Of a DNA stretch of 64,000 bases, positions 18,076 through 26,825 are shown in pieces. The stretch is from Serratia proteamaculans (lineage in GTDB: Bacteria; Pseudomonadota; Gammaproteobacteria; Enterobacterales; Enterobacteriaceae): the NCBI RefSeq assembly GCF_008830365.1, contig NZ_WBKI01000002.1, forward strand, positions 248,001-312,000, in the 5' to 3' direction. Under the pieces are notes generated by a model. That model had not been told where the DNA came from. It did not search any database and saw only the letters and a list, made by a program, of their open reading frames with translations. Every line of letters starts with the position of its first letter. Positions within the stretch are counted from its first letter, which is position 1. Made by a program: the position numbers and the translations under genes.

Positions 18076-18606
18076 ATGCCCCTTATCACCACCGCCCCGC
18101 AGTTGCTCACCGAACGTTTACGCCTGGATGCCCACACGCTGGACGACTTTGATTCATTGGCCGCCATGTGGGCCGATCCTGAAGTGGTGCGCTATATCGG
18201 CGGCACGCCGAGAGACCGGGAAGACTCCTGGGGCCGCCTGATGCGTTACGTGGGTCACTGGGCGCTGTTAGGGTATGGCTATTGGGCCGTGCGCGATAAA
18301 GTTAGCGGCGCTTACCTCGGCGGCATCGGTTTTTCAGACTTCCAACGCCATATCACCCCGGCGCTCGACGCCCCGGAGATGGGCTGGACGCTGGTGACAT
18401 CGGCGCAGGGCAAAGGCTATGCCACCGAAGCGCTGCGGGCGGCTTTGGCCTGGGGGAAAGAGCATTTACCGGGTGATAAGACGGTCTGCATTATTTCACC
18501 GGAAAACCAGCCTTCAGTGGCGCTAGCGAAGAAGGTCGGTTTTAGCGAAAGCCGCCGTAGCGAGTATCATCAGAGCCCTATTCTGGTGATGCATTGCCCG
18601 CTGTAA
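18076..18606 (+). CDS. GNAT-family N-acetyltransferase (RimJ/RimL-like)
   Basis: 176 residues from ATG 18076; AGGAAAA upstream. Typical acetyltransferase_3 layout: LLTERLRLDAHTLDDFD at the start, a middle strand with MGWTLVTSAQGKGYATEALRAAL (acetyl-CoA loop QGKGYA) and ENQPSVALAKKVGF at the end. Substrate unknown; relatives modify protein N-termini or small amines. Plus strand, after ygbN and convergent with the LysR gene. Confidence 0.8.
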   Translation: MPLITTAPQLLTERLRLDAHTLDDFDSLAAMWADPEVVRYIGGTPRDREDSWGRLMRYVGHWALLGYGYWAVRDKVSGAYLGGIGFSDFQRHITPALDAPEMGWTLVTSAQGKGYATEALRAALAWGKEHLPGDKTVCIISPENQPSVALAKKVGFSESRRSEYHQSPILVMHCPL

Positions 18607-18616
18607 TCCGGGGGTA

Positions 18617-19492
18617 TTAACTCACCGACGCCGTGGTCAGCGCAACCTGGATAAAATTATCCCGCAGTGCATCAGCCTGCTGCGGGTTCCAGGCAATACC
18701 GACTTGCCACTCAGTCTGTTCGCCGCTCAGCGGCAGAATATCGATGCCCGCCGGGGCAATATGGGTGACGCTGTGCGGCAACAGGGCAACGCCAATGCCG
18801 GCGGCGACCAGCGCCAACAGCGTCTGGATGTCCCCGGCCTGTTGCACTACGTTAGGTGTCAGTTGGTGGGCAGCAATAAAGCGCAGCGACTGTTCGCTCA
18901 AACCGCGTCCGCGTTTCGGCGTCAACTGCAGCAGCGGCAGAGTATTGAATTGCCCAATGATCGTTTCCGCCTTCAGCGCCAACGCGGCTGGGGCGGCCAG
19001 CACCAAGCGATCGCTCAGCAGCGCGGCGGCCCGTAGCGGCGTGCTGACCGGTAGCCGTACGAACCCCACCTGCAACTCACCCTGCAATAACAATTGATAC
19101 TGTCGCTCCGAAGGCAGATCCTCCAGCCCCACGGCAACCTCAGGAAAACGTTGGCGGAAAGCAGCAACCAGCTGCGGCGCCAGATGAAAACTGGACAGCC
19201 CGAACCCCATCGCCAACCGCCCCGCCTCCCCTTGCACGATCTGCAAGGCTCGCTGTTGAAACTGCAGATGCTGGCCAACCAACATCTGGGCTTCGGGATA
19301 AAGCCGCTGCCCGCTGGCGGTGAGTTGTGCTCCCTGGCGGCCACGGTTAAACAACCGGGCACCAAGCAGCGCTTCCAGCGCCTGGATCTGTTTGCTCAGC
19401 GCCGGCTGGGTGATACACAGCCGCTCCGCCGCCAGGCGATAATTACCCTGTTCAGCCAGCACCACAAAGGCGCGTAGTTGTCGAATATCCAT
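18617..19492 (-). CDS. LysR-family regulator, divergent from a nitrilase-like gene
   Basis: 291 residues. N-terminal HTH MDIRQLRAFVVLAEQGNYRL ... ITQPALSKQIQALEALLGARLFNR, then a periplasmic-binding-like effector domain. Transcribed away from the hydrolase at 19586, across 93 bases that include a near-ideal LysR operator (19521-19541), so it very likely controls that gene and itself. Effector unknown. Confidence 0.85.
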   Translation of the reverse strand: MDIRQLRAFVVLAEQGNYRLAAERLCITQPALSKQIQALEALLGARLFNRGRQGAQLTASGQRLYPEAQMLVGQHLQFQQRALQIVQGEAGRLAMGFGLSSFHLAPQLVAAFRQRFPEVAVGLEDLPSERQYQLLLQGELQVGFVRLPVSTPLRAAALLSDRLVLAAPAALALKAETIIGQFNTLPLLQLTPKRGRGLSEQSLRFIAAHQLTPNVVQQAGDIQTLLALVAAGIGVALLPHSVTHIAPAGIDILPLSGEQTEWQVGIAWNPQQADALRDNFIQVALTTASVS

Positions 19493-19520
19493 TCCGTTTA
19501 GTTATCAAATAAGGAATTTA

Positions 19521-19541
19521 ATTGATTATACAGTAATCAAT
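19521..19541. promoter_or_regulatory. LysR-type operator
   Basis: Eight-base arms ATTGATTA and TAATCAAT flank TACAG, a perfect dyad containing the T-N11-A form. A further half site GTAATCAA follows at 19551-19558, nearer the hydrolase gene, as expected for a recognition plus activation site pair. Confidence 0.7.
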
Positions 19542-19585
19542 AGCTTTGCTGTAATCAACGCCAGACAACAGCCAAAGGTGATCCC

Positions 19586-20569
19586 ATGACAAGCTCTCTG
19601 CGTGCCGCAACGGTGCAGTTTCAGCATCGCGCCAACGATAAAAACTACAACCTGTCGGTGATTGAGGGCTTTATCGCCCGCGCCGCCACCGAACAAATCC
19701 AAGTGCTGACCTTCCCGGAGATGTGCATTACCGGCTATTGGCACGTTCGACACCTCAGCGCTGGCGAAATTGGCGCACTGGCGGAACCGATAGCCACCAG
19801 CCCTTCACTGGCGCATATTCGTCCGCTGGCGGAGCGCTATAACATGGCGATCGGTGTTGGGCTGATTGAACAGGGTGAAGACGGAAAATATTACAATGCC
19901 TACGCTGTTTGCCTGCCCGATGGCAAACTTCACGTGCACCGTAAACTGCACGCCTTTGAGCACCCGGCAATAGCCAGCGGCGACAGTTTCACCGTGTTTG
20001 ATACCCCATGGGGTGTGCGGATGGGAGTATTAATCTGTTGGGACAATAACCTGGTGGAAAACGTGCGGGCAACAGCACTGCTGGGGGCGGAGGTGCTGCT
20101 GGCACCGCATCAAACGGGGGGAACTCATTCACGTAGCCCACACGGCATGAAGCCGATTCCGCTGGAAATCTGGCAACGTCGGCAGGAAAACCCGGCGGCA
20201 ATTGAGGCGGCGTTTCGTGGCGAACATGGCCGCGGCTGGCTGTTGCGCTGGCTACCGGCACGCGCACATGACAATGGTTTGTTCGTTTTATTCAGTAACG
20301 GCGTAGGGCGTGATGACGACGAGGTGCGTACCGGCAACGCGATGATCCTCGACCCTTACGGCCGTATTCTGGCGGAAACCTGGGCGGCAGAAAATCAGAT
20401 GGTCACGGCCGAACTTGACCTGTCGCTGATCCCACTTAGCACCGGACGCCGCTGGATCCATGGCCGCCGACCGGCACTATACGGTATTCTTACCCAGCCG
20501 CAGGGTTATGAACGAGATGCCCGCAGCGCGCGCTTTTCGTCAGAGCCGGGGCAAAAGTTGGGCAAGTGA
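19586..20569 (+). CDS. Nitrilase/carbon-nitrogen hydrolase family protein
   Basis: 327 residues. The Glu-Lys-Cys triad is visible: Glu in LTFPEMCITG, Lys in HVHRKLHAFE and Cys in GVLICWDNN. This superfamily cleaves nitriles or amides (amidase, carbamoylase, beta-ureidopropionase). No signal peptide, so cytosolic. The last 35 residues form an extended Arg-rich tail. It would be driven by the divergent LysR protein. The substrate cannot be read from sequence. Confidence 0.82.
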   Translation: MTSSLRAATVQFQHRANDKNYNLSVIEGFIARAATEQIQVLTFPEMCITGYWHVRHLSAGEIGALAEPIATSPSLAHIRPLAERYNMAIGVGLIEQGEDGKYYNAYAVCLPDGKLHVHRKLHAFEHPAIASGDSFTVFDTPWGVRMGVLICWDNNLVENVRATALLGAEVLLAPHQTGGTHSRSPHGMKPIPLEIWQRRQENPAAIEAAFRGEHGRGWLLRWLPARAHDNGLFVLFSNGVGRDDDEVRTGNAMILDPYGRILAETWAAENQMVTAELDLSLIPLSTGRRWIHGRRPALYGILTQPQGYERDARSARFSSEPGQKLGK

Positions 20570-20589
20570 AGGTTGCTGGATAACAGGCA

Positions 20590-20617
20590 AAAAAAATCCG
20601 CCCGAAGGCGGATTTTT
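20590..20617. terminator. Bidirectional terminator between the nitrilase-like gene and ompX
   Basis: TCCGCC and GGCGGA with loop CGAA, preceded by seven A and followed by five T, make a rho-independent terminator on both strands for the convergent genes. Confidence 0.9.
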
Positions 20618-20670
20618 ATCTGATGCGACTAACTGCGCCACATGCTCACGCCCGCAGGCGTGGAGAAATC

Positions 20671-21189
20671 TTAGAAACGGTAGCCTACGCCAACGCTCCA
20701 GATACCAACGTCAACACTGCGGATACGGCTCTGCTCGTAACCTACATCCAGAGCAACGTCCTGGATTGGGTTGAACTGCAGGCCAGCACCGTAGGTGAAG
20801 CCGTAGTCGCTGCTGCCGTTACGGTCGGAACCGTTCTGAGCATTGTCGATGTTTTTGCCGTAGCCAACACCAACCACACCGTAGATGCTTGCCCAGTCAT
20901 TGAAGCGGTAAGCTGGACCGGCAGTGATAGAGTTGTACTGAGCTTTACCGTAGTAACCGTTCTCAGAACCGTTCTTTTCCACGTGGGTAAAGGAACCGAT
21001 CACACCCAGTGGGTTGTTGTCGAATTCGTAACGGTACTTCAGGTTGAAACCGTCGGCTTTGTTAGCAACGCCTTGGAGATCACCCTGCGCATAACCAGCA
21101 GAAACGGTGCTCTGGCCAGCGAATGCGGTACCTGCGGTTACTGCTAATACACAGGCTGCTACTGCGGAAAGACATGCAATTTTTTTCAT
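20671..21189 (-). CDS. ompX: OmpX outer-membrane protein
   Basis: 172 residues from ATG 21189 with GAGGT upstream; a GTG six bases earlier is less likely. Signal peptide ends GTAFA-GQSTVSAGYAQGDLQG. The mature eight-stranded barrel (Ail/Lom/OmpX family) shows YEFDNNPLGVIGSFTH, GPAYRFNDWASIYGVVGVG and a C-terminal GVGYRF, the BAM signature ending in Phe. OmpX is linked to adhesion, serum resistance and envelope stress. Divergent from rhtA, as in E. coli. Confidence 0.95.
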   Translation of the reverse strand: MKKIACLSAVAACVLAVTAGTAFAGQSTVSAGYAQGDLQGVANKADGFNLKYRYEFDNNPLGVIGSFTHVEKNGSENGYYGKAQYNSITAGPAYRFNDWASIYGVVGVGYGKNIDNAQNGSDRNGSSDYGFTYGAGLQFNPIQDVALDVGYEQSRIRSVDVGIWSVGVGYRF

Positions 21190-21587
21190 AACCACCTCAA
21201 ACGCGTTATATTTTTAAGTAAATCCATTTGTTCATGCTTTGAAAATATAGCAAAAATTAGCGTGAAACTCTGCCTTAAAATGAGTGTCTAATGCTTTATA
21301 TCGTGTAACATTAGATTTCAAGAACAGTGTATCTTCTTCTTTTCGCTCTATTTTCGAGCCGCATTCTACGCGTTTCTGTGACAACAATCACCTATTTAAT
21401 ATCCAGATGATTCTTAAAAAAAGCGCATTTTTTGAGCATAAAAACCAGTTGGCCGTCCTGAAGCTGGCACTTTTCTCCGCTGCATAAGCTTTTCTCAGAC
21501 ACATTTACCTCATTTCATTTACACTGCCGTCATCCAAAAAACGACAGTCTTCCCAGATTATGGGAAACGCATAAAAGGCTCTAAAGG
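21190..21587. promoter_or_regulatory. ompX-rhtA intergenic region
   Basis: 398 bases with no real gene; a 67-codon frame at 21284-21487 looks accidental. On the minus strand, TGCTATATT (complement of 21244-21252) resembles an extended -10 for ompX, about 55 bases before the ompX start. The rest is AT-rich; I see no further assignable site. Confidence 0.4.
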
Positions 21588-22475
21588 ATGTCCTCGTCTG
21601 CAACCACTAAAGCGTCCTCCACGCTGGTGCCTATCTGTTTATTAATTATTGCCATGGTGTCGATCCAGACCGGTGCCTCACTGGCCAAAAGTCTGTTCCC
21701 GCTGGTCGGTGCTGAAGGCATCACCACGCTGCGTCTGAGTATCGGTACGCTGATCCTGTTTATTATCTTCCGCCCGTGGCGCATGCGCTTTGCCGCCGGC
21801 AGCCGTTTGCCGCTGTTTATCTACGGCCTGGCGCTGGGGGCGATGAACTACCTGTTCTATCTTTCTTTGCGTACCCTGCCGCTGGGCATCGCCGTCGCAC
21901 TGGAATTCACCGGGCCATTGGCGGTCGCCATGTTCTCGTCACGCCGCCCAATAGACTTCTTGTGGGTCGCATTGGCGATCGCCGGCTTGTGGTTCCTGTT
22001 GCCTCTGGGCCATGACATGGGCAGCATCGATCCCTTTGGTGCGGCCTGCGCGCTGGGTGCCGGTGCCTGTTGGGCGGTCTATATTATCTGCGGCCAAAAA
22101 GCCGGCGGCGACCACGGCCCAGGCACCGTGGCGGTCGGTTCACTGATCGCCGCCGTGGTGTTCTGCCCGATTGGCGCCTGGCAAGCCGGAAGCGCCCTGC
22201 TGAATATTGATATCCTGCCCGTCGCACTGGCGGTGGCCATTTTGTCTACCGCACAGCCCTACTCATTGGAAATTATCGCGCTACCGAAAATTCCGGCGCG
22301 GACCTTCGGCACCCTGATGAGCCTTGAGCCGGCGCTGGCAGCGCTTTCCGGCATGCTGTTCCTTAATGAACACCTGACCACGGTGCAATGGCTGGCACTG
22401 GCAGCGATCATCGCAGCCTCCATGGGTGCCACCCTGACCATCAAACCAAAACCACAAATCGAAAACCTGTCCTGA
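21588..22475 (+). CDS. rhtA: RhtA, threonine/homoserine exporter
   Basis: 295 residues, ten predicted helices, EamA/DMT fold in two halves. Recognisable RhtA stretches: VSIQTGASLAKSLFPLVGAEG, LPLGIAVALEFTGPLAVA and KIPARTFGTLMSLEPALAAL (some shown in part). Exports threonine and homoserine across the inner membrane. Next to ompX in the same divergent arrangement as in E. coli. Confidence 0.93.
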   Translation: MSSSATTKASSTLVPICLLIIAMVSIQTGASLAKSLFPLVGAEGITTLRLSIGTLILFIIFRPWRMRFAAGSRLPLFIYGLALGAMNYLFYLSLRTLPLGIAVALEFTGPLAVAMFSSRRPIDFLWVALAIAGLWFLLPLGHDMGSIDPFGAACALGAGACWAVYIICGQKAGGDHGPGTVAVGSLIAAVVFCPIGAWQAGSALLNIDILPVALAVAILSTAQPYSLEIIALPKIPARTFGTLMSLEPALAALSGMLFLNEHLTTVQWLALAAIIAASMGATLTIKPKPQIENLS

Positions 22476-22620
22476 GGATCGGTAACGCCTGCATTTGCCA
22501 AAAACGGAATGCAGGCGGGTTAACTGTTTTCATACTGGCAAACAGGCATACTTTTCCGCGCAGTACCCCCACGTTTTTATGGAACCGGACCCGGCAGGGT
22601 TCACCACATGGAGAATTAAA

Positions 22621-23088
22621 GTGATTTATAACACTCTGTTTAACCCACGCTATGGCCGTGGGCTGTCACCGATACTGATCGAAATCCTCACCACTCTTCG
22701 TCAATACGATCTGCCTGAGCTGGCGCTCGGGCGGCATGAGATCGACGGTGAAAAGATCTTTATGGACGTGATGACGCTAACCACTGGGTTGGCGGAAACC
22801 CGGCGCGCAGAGCTGCATCAGGAATATGCCGATATCCATCTGTTAATCAGCGGTGAAGAACGTATTGATTACAGCATGCCGGGTGACTGGCAAAGCGAAT
22901 TGCCCTATGACGAAGTTCAGGATTTGCAGCTGTTGGATATCCACCGCCATCGCCAGACGCTGACGATGTTTCCCGGTATGTACGCCATATTTTTCCCCCA
23001 TGAGCCGCATCAAATCGGTTGTCAGTTGAACGCGCCGATGCTGATCAAAATAGCGGTGATGAAAGTGCATTACACCCTGTTGCTGTAA
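22621..23088 (+). CDS. YhcH/YjgK/YiaL family protein
   Basis: 155 residues from GTG 22621: GGAG stands seven bases upstream, and the length fits the family (about 150), whereas the earlier in-frame ATG would add 42 unrelated residues. Cupin-like family (DUF386) with the conserved QEYADIHLLISGEERI and FFPHEPHQIGC metal-site regions. A relative, NanQ/YhcH, opens or isomerises sialic acid anomers; others sit with sugar loci. Here it stands alone after rhtA, so the substrate is unknown. Confidence 0.82.
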   Translation: MIYNTLFNPRYGRGLSPILIEILTTLRQYDLPELALGRHEIDGEKIFMDVMTLTTGLAETRRAELHQEYADIHLLISGEERIDYSMPGDWQSELPYDEVQDLQLLDIHRHRQTLTMFPGMYAIFFPHEPHQIGCQLNAPMLIKIAVMKVHYTLLL

Positions 23089-23094
23089 ACGGCC

Positions 23095-23118
23095 AGCCGG
23101 TCGAGATGGCCGGCTTTC
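23095..23118 (+). terminator. Weak terminator after the YhcH-type gene
   Basis: AGCCGG and CCGGCT enclose a nine-base loop and are followed by TTCCC. It stands between two convergent genes; the T-tract is short. Confidence 0.4.
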
Positions 23119-23130
23119 CCATGACCCACT

Positions 23131-23676
23131 TTAATGCCGGGACAAATCGTGAATAAACTCCCTGACCTGCCCAGGCGAGCGCAGGCGGATAAAGCGGATA
23201 TGCTGATAGCGGGGATCTCTCATGTCAGCCAGATAGCCGACCCGGTTTTTGCGGTAGGTCTTGAGGGTCCACAACACGATTGAATCGCGGCTGAAAAAAG
23301 AACGACGGAAACTTTCACGATTGCCGGTGCCCGCCCACAACTCAGTACCGGCCCATGCACGTGTGGCGGCACGCCGCACTGCTTGAAACAGCGTACGGCA
23401 GAAACCATAATCCACCCACACAACCCAATCGACGGCATTCCACTTGACCGCTTTGGTTCGGCTATAGTTGCCGTCAAGCACCCAGCCGCTTTCCGCCTCG
23501 ACCAATACCTCTGCGACTCGCGCCAAGAACACATCATCGGGTGTGCCTTGCCAGTCTGACCGCCAAAACAGCTTGTCCAACTCGATATGGGGCAACGCAA
23601 GTGTTTGCGCCAACTGACGTGCCAGGGTGCTTTTGCCACTGCCACTGGTTCCAACGACGTTGATTTTCATTGGCAT
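23131..23676 (-). CDS. P-loop kinase-like protein (adenylate/shikimate kinase type)
   Basis: 181 residues. Walker [18 protein letters not shown] near the N-terminus, then HIELDKLFW, WVLDGNYS and VVWVDYG, typical of the small AAA_18/adenylate-kinase-like or FlaR-type topology-modulation proteins common in enterobacteria. Likely ATP-binding and cytosolic; phosphate acceptor unknown. Two in-frame ATGs (23676, 23670) are possible; neither has a strong ribosome site. Divergent from dps. Confidence 0.7.
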   Translation of the reverse strand: MPMKINVVGTSGSGKSTLARQLAQTLALPHIELDKLFWRSDWQGTPDDVFLARVAEVLVEAESGWVLDGNYSRTKAVKWNAVDWVVWVDYGFCRTLFQAVRRAATRAWAGTELWAGTGNRESFRRSFFSRDSIVLWTLKTYRKNRVGYLADMRDPRYQHIRFIRLRSPGQVREFIHDLSRH

Positions 23677-24032
23677 CGGGTTCTGAAATAAGGGCTGAAT
23701 ATCTTAGCGGAGATATCATTGGCCTATCAATATGAATTAACGGCTATTTCTACAATTGACCTTTAAATTTAAAGCACAGCTTCATACGATTGAAACAATA
23801 ATAAGGATGATAATAAAATAGGTTTATAAAATATTACAAAAGGAAATAAAAAATTTAATTAAAACTCAATAAGTTAAATTATACCCGACCACTCTACGCC
23901 TGTTAAATCACATTTTCAATTCGTTACTCCCTATTTATCCAATAGCCATTTTCGTCCTGCAAAAATCCCTGTCATTGCTATAATTACTCCCGAACCAAAA
24001 TAGGACAACGCCACAACAAGAGGAGATCTAAT
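23677..24032 (+). promoter_or_regulatory. dps upstream region
   Basis: 356 AT-rich bases without a gene. TGCTATAAT (23976-23984) is an extended -10 about 50 bases before dps; the -35 region (near 23956) is poor, as expected for a promoter that relies on OxyR or stationary-phase sigma factor in E. coli. A perfect palindrome CTTTAAATTTAAAG lies at 23761-23774, of unknown meaning. Confidence 0.5.
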
Positions 24033-24536
24033 ATGAGTACCGCTAAACTGGTGAAAACGAAATCTTCTGAGCTGCTTTACACTCGCAATGACATGGACGA
24101 AAAAACCAAGCTGGACGCCATCAAGGCGCTGAACCGTCAGGTTATCCAGTTTATCGACCTGTCACTGATCACCAAACAGGCCCACTGGAACATGCGTGGC
24201 GCCAACTTTATTGCCGTTCATGAGATGCTGGACGGGTTCCGTACCGCGATTATCGATCATCAGGATACTTTTGCCGAGCGCATCGTGCAGTTGGGTGGCG
24301 TCGCCTTGGGCACCGTGCAGGTAGTGAACGATAAAACCCCGCTGAAAAGCTATCCGACCAATATCCATAGCGTACAGGAACACCTGAAAGCGCTGGCCGA
24401 TCGTTACGGTGCGGTGGCCAATGACATTCGCAAGGCCATCACTGAAGTGGAAGATGAAGATACGGCGGATATGTTCACCGCGGCATCCCGCGATCTGGAC
24501 AAATTCCTGTGGTTTATCGAATCCAACATCGAATAA
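24033..24536 (+). CDS. dps: Dps, DNA-binding ferritin-like protein
   Basis: 167 residues, full length. A Lys-rich N-terminal tail ([11 protein letters not shown]) is followed by the ferritin-like helices; ferroxidase ligands are in [20 protein letters not shown] and [17 protein letters not shown]. The dodecamer oxidises and stores iron with hydrogen peroxide and compacts DNA in stationary phase. AGAGGAG precedes the start. Followed by a good terminator. Confidence 0.97.
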   Translation: MSTAKLVKTKSSELLYTRNDMDEKTKLDAIKALNRQVIQFIDLSLITKQAHWNMRGANFIAVHEMLDGFRTAIIDHQDTFAERIVQLGGVALGTVQVVNDKTPLKSYPTNIHSVQEHLKALADRYGAVANDIRKAITEVEDEDTADMFTAASRDLDKFLWFIESNIE

Positions 24537-24578
24537 ACCCCGCTAAAAGCAATCAAAACGGCCCGCATCGCGGGATTG

Positions 24579-24617
24579 AACAGGCTGCGGGCTTTGCCCC
24601 AGCCTGTTTTTCTTTTT
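24579..24617 (+). terminator. dps terminator
   Basis: AACAGGCTG pairs with CAGCCTGTT over a 12-base loop and is followed by TTTCTTTTT, 42 bases after the dps stop. Confidence 0.85.
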
Positions 24618-24695
24618 GCGCGGCTTGAATTGCTCAAAAAACCGCCCATAGTAGATAAATCAGACGGTGGGCGGCGCCACAAAAGTGAGGTGACT

Positions 24696-24962
24696 ATGGC
24701 AAGCGGATGGGCGGCAGAAGGTGCCGTGCAAGATCAAATCGATTCCACCGTGGATGACGCCGTACAGCGTGCCAGACAGGCGCTGGGCCACGGCGAAAGT
24801 GAGCATTATTGTCAGGAGTGTGGGGAAGAAATTCCTTTGGCGCGTCGGCAAGCGCTGCAAGGCGTGCGCTATTGCCTGGCCTGCCAAACCGAGCTGGATA
24901 AAAAACAGGCGGCTAGCAGCTTATATAACCGCCGCGGCAGCAAAGACAGCCAGTTGCGTTAA
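24696..24962 (+). CDS. ybiI: YbiI, DksA/TraR-type zinc-finger protein
   Basis: 88 residues from ATG 24696 (GAGGTG upstream), the usual YbiI length. One C4 zinc finger: CQECGEEI ... CLACQ. Relatives (DksA, TraR) enter the RNA polymerase secondary channel, but this short form lacks the long coiled coil; role unproven. It stands between dps and glnH. Confidence 0.88.
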   Translation: MASGWAAEGAVQDQIDSTVDDAVQRARQALGHGESEHYCQECGEEIPLARRQALQGVRYCLACQTELDKKQAASSLYNRRGSKDSQLR

Positions 24963-25316
24963 GCTGATGGGGTAAAGCCCTCCCGCCCTTTGTGACTGAA
25001 CATTCCTGCACCAGATGCAACACCCTTGCTGCACAAAAGTTAGAGTTAGTTATCAGTATTGAAGCGAAACGGTTAACTATCGGTTGTTTCAGCACCATTA
25101 TTTGGTTAATGATAGACGACTGCACCAACAGGCAACTCAAAGCACCATTCTGGGGCCCCAATTGGGTGCATAAAAATAATAATTCGATCTTCAAGCACGA
25201 CGTCACAGCCTAACTCTTTGTTTTTATAGTAGTTGAAAACATGGCACGATTTTTTCATGGCACCAACTGCAATATAAAAAATGGGTAATCCGCAACCTGT
25301 ACAGGAAATTCCTCTC
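24963..25316 (+). promoter_or_regulatory. glnH control region with sigma54- and NtrC-like elements
   Basis: TGGCACG (25242-25248), four bases, then TTTCA (25253-25257) matches the -24 box of a sigma54 promoter well and the -12 box imperfectly (TTGCA expected). About 90 bases upstream, GCACCATTCTGGGGC (25142-25156) fits the NtrC site form GCACC-N5-GGTGC except one base, with looser GCACC and GGTGC half sites near 25092, 25121 and 25164. In E. coli glnHp2 is a sigma54/NtrC promoter, so conservation is expected. Confidence 0.65.
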
Positions 25317-26060
25317 ATGAAGTCAATTTTTAAAGTCTCCCTGGCCGCACTTTCGTTGGCCTTTGCCGTAAGCTCCCACGCAGCAGACAAACTGGTCGTC
25401 GCCACCGACACCGCATTCGTTCCTTTTGAGTTTAAGCAAGGCGACAAATATGTCGGCTTCGATATCGACCTGTGGGCCGCTATCGCCAAAGAACTTAAAC
25501 TGGATTACACCCTGAAACCAATGGACTTCAGCGGTATCATCCCGGCACTGCAAACCAAAAACATCGATCTGGCGCTGGCCGGTATTACCATTACCGAAGA
25601 ACGTAAAAAGGCCATCGAGTTCTCCGACGGCTACTACAAAAGCGGCCTGCTGGTGATGGTGAATGCCAACGACAACAGCATCAAGGGTATTGATGACCTG
25701 AACGGTAAAGTGGTGGCGGTGAAGAGCGGCACCGGTTCCGTTGATTACGCCAAACAACACATCAAAACCAAAGACCTGCGTCAGTTCCCGAACATCGATA
25801 ACGCCTATATGGAACTGGGCACCAAGCGCGCTGACGCGGTACTGCACGACACGCCAAACATCTTGTACTTCATCAAGACTGCCGGCGCCGGCAAATTCAA
25901 AACCGTCGGTGAATCACTGGAAGCCCAGCAATACGGTATCGCCTTCCCTAAAGGCAGTGACGAGCTGCGCGTGAAGGTCAATGGCGCGCTGAAAACACTG
26001 CGCGACAACGGGACCTACAACGAAATCTACAAAAAATGGTTCGGTACCGAACCTAAATAA
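25317..26060 (+). CDS. glnH: GlnH, periplasmic glutamine-binding protein
   Basis: 247 residues from ATG 25317; an in-frame ATG 36 bases earlier would disrupt the signal peptide. Signal peptide [22 protein letters not shown], mature start [19 protein letters not shown]. Solute-binding family 3 motif [14 protein letters not shown]. Delivers glutamine to GlnPQ. First gene of the operon under a nitrogen-type promoter. Confidence 0.96.
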   Translation: MKSIFKVSLAALSLAFAVSSHAADKLVVATDTAFVPFEFKQGDKYVGFDIDLWAAIAKELKLDYTLKPMDFSGIIPALQTKNIDLALAGITITEERKKAIEFSDGYYKSGLLVMVNANDNSIKGIDDLNGKVVAVKSGTGSVDYAKQHIKTKDLRQFPNIDNAYMELGTKRADAVLHDTPNILYFIKTAGAGKFKTVGESLEAQQYGIAFPKGSDELRVKVNGALKTLRDNGTYNEIYKKWFGTEPK

Positions 26061-26089
26061 CGGATGAAGTCAGTCACTGATTCACTTGA

Positions 26090-26118
26090 GCACAGGGGTG
26101 GTGTCTTAGCCCCTGCGC
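26090..26118 (+). terminator. Hairpin between glnH and glnP, probable attenuator
   Basis: CAGGGG (26093-26098) and CCCCTG (26110-26115), extended past one mismatch, followed by CGCTTTGTTG. Partial termination or 3' stabilisation here would give more binding protein than permease. Confidence 0.6.
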
Positions 26119-26165
26119 TTTGTTGTATCTGATTCCCACGTTTGGGATCACCGGGAGAAAACACC

Positions 26166-26825
26166 ATGCAGTTCGACTGGAGCGCCATCTGGCCCGCCAT
26201 CCCCATCCTGTTAGAAGGCGCCAAAATGACCCTGTGGATTTCGGTCCTCGGTCTGATTGGCGGCCTGATCATTGGCCTGGTGGCCGGCTTTGCCCGAACC
26301 TACGGCGGTTGGATTGCCAACCACGTGGCTCTGGTATTCATTGAAGTTATCCGTGGCACGCCGATCGTGGTACAGGTGATGTTTATCTACTTCGCCCTGC
26401 CGATGGCGTTCAACGATTTACGCATTGACCCGTTCAGCGCAGCGGTGGTCACCATTATGATCAACTCCGGTGCCTATATTGCGGAAATTACCCGGGGCGC
26501 CGTGCTGTCAATTCATAGCGGTTTCCGCGAGGCCGGCCTGGCATTAGGCCTGTCACGCCGTGAAACCATCCGTTATGTCATCATGCCGTTGGCGCTGCGC
26601 CGCATGCTGCCACCGCTGGGTAACCAGTGGATCATCAGCATTAAGGACACCTCGCTGTTTATCGTGATCGGCGTGGCGGAACTGACCCGTCAGGGGCAGG
26701 AGATTATTGCCGGTAACTTCCGCGCGCTGGAAATCTGGAGCGCCGTGGCGGTTATTTATCTGATTATTACTCTGGTGCTGAGCTTCGTGCTGCGTCGTCT
26801 GGAAAGAAGGATGAAAATCCTGTGA
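26166..26825 (+). CDS. glnP: GlnP, glutamine ABC transporter permease
   Basis: 219 residues from ATG 26166 (GGGAG upstream). Polar amino-acid permease (HisM/GlnP) with about five helices and the cytoplasmic ATPase-contact loop [22 protein letters not shown]. Forms the inner-membrane channel for glutamine. Overlaps glnQ by four bases (GTGA). Confidence 0.96.
   Translation: MQFDWSAIWPAIPILLEGAKMTLWISVLGLIGGLIIGLVAGFARTYGGWIANHVALVFIEVIRGTPIVVQVMFIYFALPMAFNDLRIDPFSAAVVTIMINSGAYIAEITRGAVLSIHSGFREAGLALGLSRRETIRYVIMPLALRRMLPPLGNQWIISIKDTSLFIVIGVAELTRQGQEIIAGNFRALEIWSAVAVIYLIITLVLSFVLRRLERRMKIL

Noticed and set aside
21284-21487. A 67-codon frame between ompX and rhtA
   Set aside because: Weak start, low-complexity composition, in a known regulatory region.
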